Position numbers and translations under genes: made by a program | In this document: positions 5,793 through 6,214 of the stretch, piece by piece | How positions within the stretch are numbered: the first letter of the stretch is position 1 | Layout: each line of letters starts with the position of its first letter | Notes under the pieces: model-generated | What the model saw: only the letters and a program-made list of their open reading frames with translations | What the model was told of the DNA's origin: nothing | The model's database searches: none | Source: Bacillota bacterium | Lineage (GTDB): Bacteria > Bacillota > Clostridia > Lachnospirales > Lachnospiraceae | DNA length: 6,214 nt | Reading direction: 5' to 3' | NCBI GenBank assembly: GCA_023442465.1 | Contig: JAEZZQ010000011.1 | Location: forward strand, 1-6,214

Positions 5793-5949
5793 ATGAACAC
5801 AAAAAACGGCAGCAGTGCTGACGTTACCGCCACACTACCGCCGCCTAAAACTCACACGCCATGTGAATCTTTTTTTACGAAGATTTTAAACCATTATATG
5901 CACTGAGTTGCAATTTGCTCATAAAAAGACATTGAAAAAGGCATTCCAA
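5793..5949. other. Intergenic stretch without a recognisable gene
   Basis: I see no gene here on either strand. The part to about 5850 is rich in CCGCC-like words, and the rest is AT-rich leader sequence of the antitoxin operon. A small hairpin (5852-5866, five pairs) followed by atcttttttt could be a minor terminator but is too weak to call. The open minus-strand frame overlapping 5894-6124 is the complement of the antitoxin gene and lacks support. Confidence 0.4.
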
Positions 5950-5977
5950 TTGTAATTACTCTGTGATAAAATATTAT
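5950..5977 (+). promoter_or_regulatory. Candidate promoter of the antitoxin gene
   Basis: TTGTAA (5950-5955) and TATTAT (5972-5977) are 16 bases apart, matching the -35 at four and the -10 at five of six positions. Transcription would start near 5984, leaving about 29 bases of leader with the ribosome binding site. Phd/YefM antitoxins usually repress their own promoter; I see no clear operator palindrome. Confidence 0.4.
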
Positions 5978-6012
5978 ATGTATGACTATGCACGATGAAG
6001 GAGGGGCTGAAA

Positions 6013-6214
6013 GTGCCAGACAAAAAACCGATAGAACCGATGGAACATCACAATATTGGTGATTTCTTGAAAGGTCAGTCATCCAAGATACTGACCGCAA
6101 TAGCTGACGGAGATAAAACTGCATTCGTTCTCAAGAATGGCAAGCCCATCGTGGTTGTTATGTCTAACGAGCGCTACGCAAGGCTGCTTAAAGCCGGGAT
6201 TGATATCAATGATT
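6013..6214 (+). CDS. Phd/YefM-type antitoxin (3' end outside window)
   Basis: The first 67 residues of a protein that resembles the antitoxin half of type II toxin-antitoxin pairs. These antitoxins bind DNA with an N-terminal fold, repress their operon and neutralise the toxin with a C-terminal tail. The diagnostic stretch is TAFVLKNGKPIVVVMSNERY (residues 36-55), the pattern of strand, NG turn, KP, hydrophobic strand and S-x-E-x-Y seen in this family; DFLKGQSSKILTAIADGDKT precedes it at residues 17-36. The start is GTG 6013, set by AAGGAGGGG (5998-6006) six bases upstream; an internal ATG at 6040 has no such site. The toxin gene should follow just beyond the right edge. Such pairs are common on mobile elements and fit the rest of this window. 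Confidence 0.78.
   Translation, partial: MPDKKPIEPMEHHNIGDFLKGQSSKILTAIADGDKTAFVLKNGKPIVVVMSNERYARLLKAGIDIND

Noticed and set aside
5852..5876. Second terminator before the antitoxin gene
   Set aside because: The stem has only five pairs, so despite the T-tract it is too weak to call.

Overview
The window reads as an accessory, mobile-element-scarred stretch of a low-to-moderate GC Gram-positive genome, most likely a gut-type Clostridia (Lachnospiraceae or Ruminococcaceae-like). The reasons are the strong AGGAGG-type ribosome binding sites, compact operon spacing with an ATGA overlap, U-tailed hairpin terminators, and a relic of the VirD4/TraG coupling protein found on conjugative elements of these bacteria. 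This taxonomic call is an inference.

Layout. Bases 1-95 hold the C-terminal tail of a plus-strand gene I do not recognise. A ribosome binding site and GTG follow, but they run straight into a minus-strand relic of a virD4/traG gene (about 126-536) that carries a one-base frameshift and has lost both ends. Next comes a module bounded by an 18-bp direct repeat (547-564 and 1872-1889): a 12-helix MFS exporter of the Mef/DHA3 type (614-1852) and its terminator. A tight three-gene operon follows (1935-4775): a small, degenerate GIY-YIG-fold protein, a DUF6530-like protein, and a 677-residue fusion of a MoxR-type AAA+ ATPase with a C-terminal CobT/NorD-like VWA domain. Immediately downstream is a gene (4809-5405) for an XRE-type regulator fused to a desulforedoxin knuckle and a superoxide-reductase-like domain.

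Bases 5406-6012 hold no intact gene. They contain broken reading frames, an array of about four degenerate 20-bp repeats resembling the multiple terminal repeats of IS21-type elements, and a strong terminator. At the right edge a Phd/YefM-type antitoxin begins and runs out of the window.

How the genes may work together. The AAA+ and VWA halves correspond to the partners of NorQ/NorD and CobS/CobT, which insert metals or remodel metalloproteins; here they are one polypeptide. The two small upstream genes are translationally coupled to it and are probably its partners. The adjacent regulator keeps most iron ligands of a superoxide reductase but lacks the first histidine, so it could be an iron- or redox-sensing switch. 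The GIY-YIG-like / DUF6530 / MoxR-VWA operon plus this regulator is the best candidate for an under-described system. Its function (metal-centre maintenance, stress response or conflict system) cannot be settled from sequence alone.
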